A program made the position numbers and the translations under genes. The notes below the pieces were generated by a model, which searched no databases, was not told the DNA's origin, and saw nothing but the letters and a program-made list of their open reading frames with translations. 14,801 nt of DNA from Nitrospinota bacterium (GTDB lineage Bacteria; Nitrospinota_A; UBA7883), in NCBI GenBank assembly GCA_029880775.1, contig JAOUNV010000005.1:1-14801 (forward strand), read 5' to 3'. Numbering within the stretch: position 1 is the stretch's first letter; the number at the start of each line of letters is the position of its first letter. This document shows, in pieces, positions 14,452 to 14,801 of this stretch.

Positions 14452-14801
14452 ATGGACCGTTGGATAGTTATAGGTGTCTCCGGCGCGTCCGGAGTGATAT
14501 ATGGGATACGTCTGCTGGAGTGGTTCCGCCACAATCCGGGCAGCGGGCTGAAGACACGATTGGTGATGACACCTTCAGCCGCGCGAAATATGGAGATCGA
14601 GACCGGCCACCGGCCAGAAGATGTGGCGGCTGTGGCGGATGTGGCGGAGCGGTTCGACAACCTGGAGGCGCCGATATCATCCGGATCGTTCACCACGGCG
14701 GGGATGGTGGTGGCGCCATGCTCCATGCGGACATTGTCGGACATCGCAAATTGCAACGCCCACAACCTGCTGGTCCGGGCGGCGGATGTGACACTCAAGG
14801 A
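14452..14801 (+). CDS. ubiX: Flavin prenyltransferase UbiX, truncated by the window end
   Basis: The first 116 residues of a family normally near 190-210 are present. UbiX joins dimethylallyl phosphate to reduced FMN, making the prenylated flavin used by UbiD-type decarboxylases in ubiquinone and related pathways. Visible signatures are the FMN-binding VIGVSGASGVIYGIRLLEW at the N-terminus, VMTPSAARNM (38-47) and the conserved stretch ISSGSFTTAGMVVAPCSM (75-92) followed by RTLSDIA. AGGAGG, which overlaps the stop codon of the GYF_2-AIM24 gene, lies five bases before the ATG, so the two genes are translated as neighbours on one transcript. No ubiD is within the window. Confidence 0.93.
   Translation, partial: MDRWIVIGVSGASGVIYGIRLLEWFRHNPGSGLKTRLVMTPSAARNMEIETGHRPEDVAAVADVAERFDNLEAPISSGSFTTAGMVVAPCSMRTLSDIANCNAHNLLVRAADVTLK

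Noticed and set aside
13411..14532. 373-codon minus-strand open frame over the GYF_2-AIM24 gene
   Set aside because: The sense gene has a strong ribosome site and two clear domains; the antisense frame is a compositional shadow.

Overview
The window reads as a piece of chromosome from a Gram-negative bacterium of roughly 55-60 % G+C. It carries a TolC-type outer membrane protein with a signal peptide, a type IV pilus/type II secretion ATPase and a hexapeptide-repeat acyltransferase. Gene families such as DUF502, GYF_2-AIM24 and MBL proteins of the 'GVRGSIP' kind are common in Desulfobacterota-, Nitrospinota- and Methylomirabilota-like lineages. That placement is an inference from gene content; no rRNA or other phylogenetic marker is present. 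Coding density is high. I see no insertion sequence, prophage, CRISPR array, tRNA or rRNA.

Layout. (1) The left edge holds the 5' part of a minus-strand response regulator (NtrC-like receiver). It is divergent from a plus-strand block of three tightly packed genes: a GspE/PilB-type ATPase with a cyclic-nucleotide-binding domain fused to its C-terminus, a TolC-family outer membrane protein, and an ATP-grasp enzyme whose GTG start overlaps the previous stop. The 323-base gap between regulator and ATPase contains a perfect 16-bp palindrome, a nested inverted repeat and a plausible sigma-70 promoter. (2) A minus-strand pair follows, an MBL-fold hydrolase then a DUF502 membrane protein, meeting the ATP-grasp gene tail to tail with a 4-base overlap. 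(3) A small Dabb-domain gene with its own good promoter converges, with a 19-base overlap, on a minus-strand hexapeptide-repeat acyltransferase. (4) After about 415 bases without a convincing gene come a B12-binding-domain radical SAM enzyme, a family I inorganic pyrophosphatase and a radical SAM/SPASM enzyme. (5) A membrane protein with an IF-2-type N-terminal domain (minus strand) is divergent from a GYF_2-AIM24 fusion gene, which is followed nine bases later by ubiX, cut by the window end.

How the genes may work together. The clearest theme is second-messenger control of an envelope machine. The ATPase carries an MshEN-like N-terminal domain (the c-di-GMP-binding type in some relatives) and a C-terminal cNMP domain with an intact phosphate-binding cassette, and it lies next to a two-component regulator. 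The MBL protein resembles the broad group that includes phosphodiesterases, so a link to the cNMP domain is possible but unproven. The TolC-like protein and ATP-grasp ligase could make and export a small product, again only by context. The two radical SAM enzymes around the pyrophosphatase may form a modification module of unknown substrate, while GYF_2-AIM24 and ubiX look like a separate small operon.
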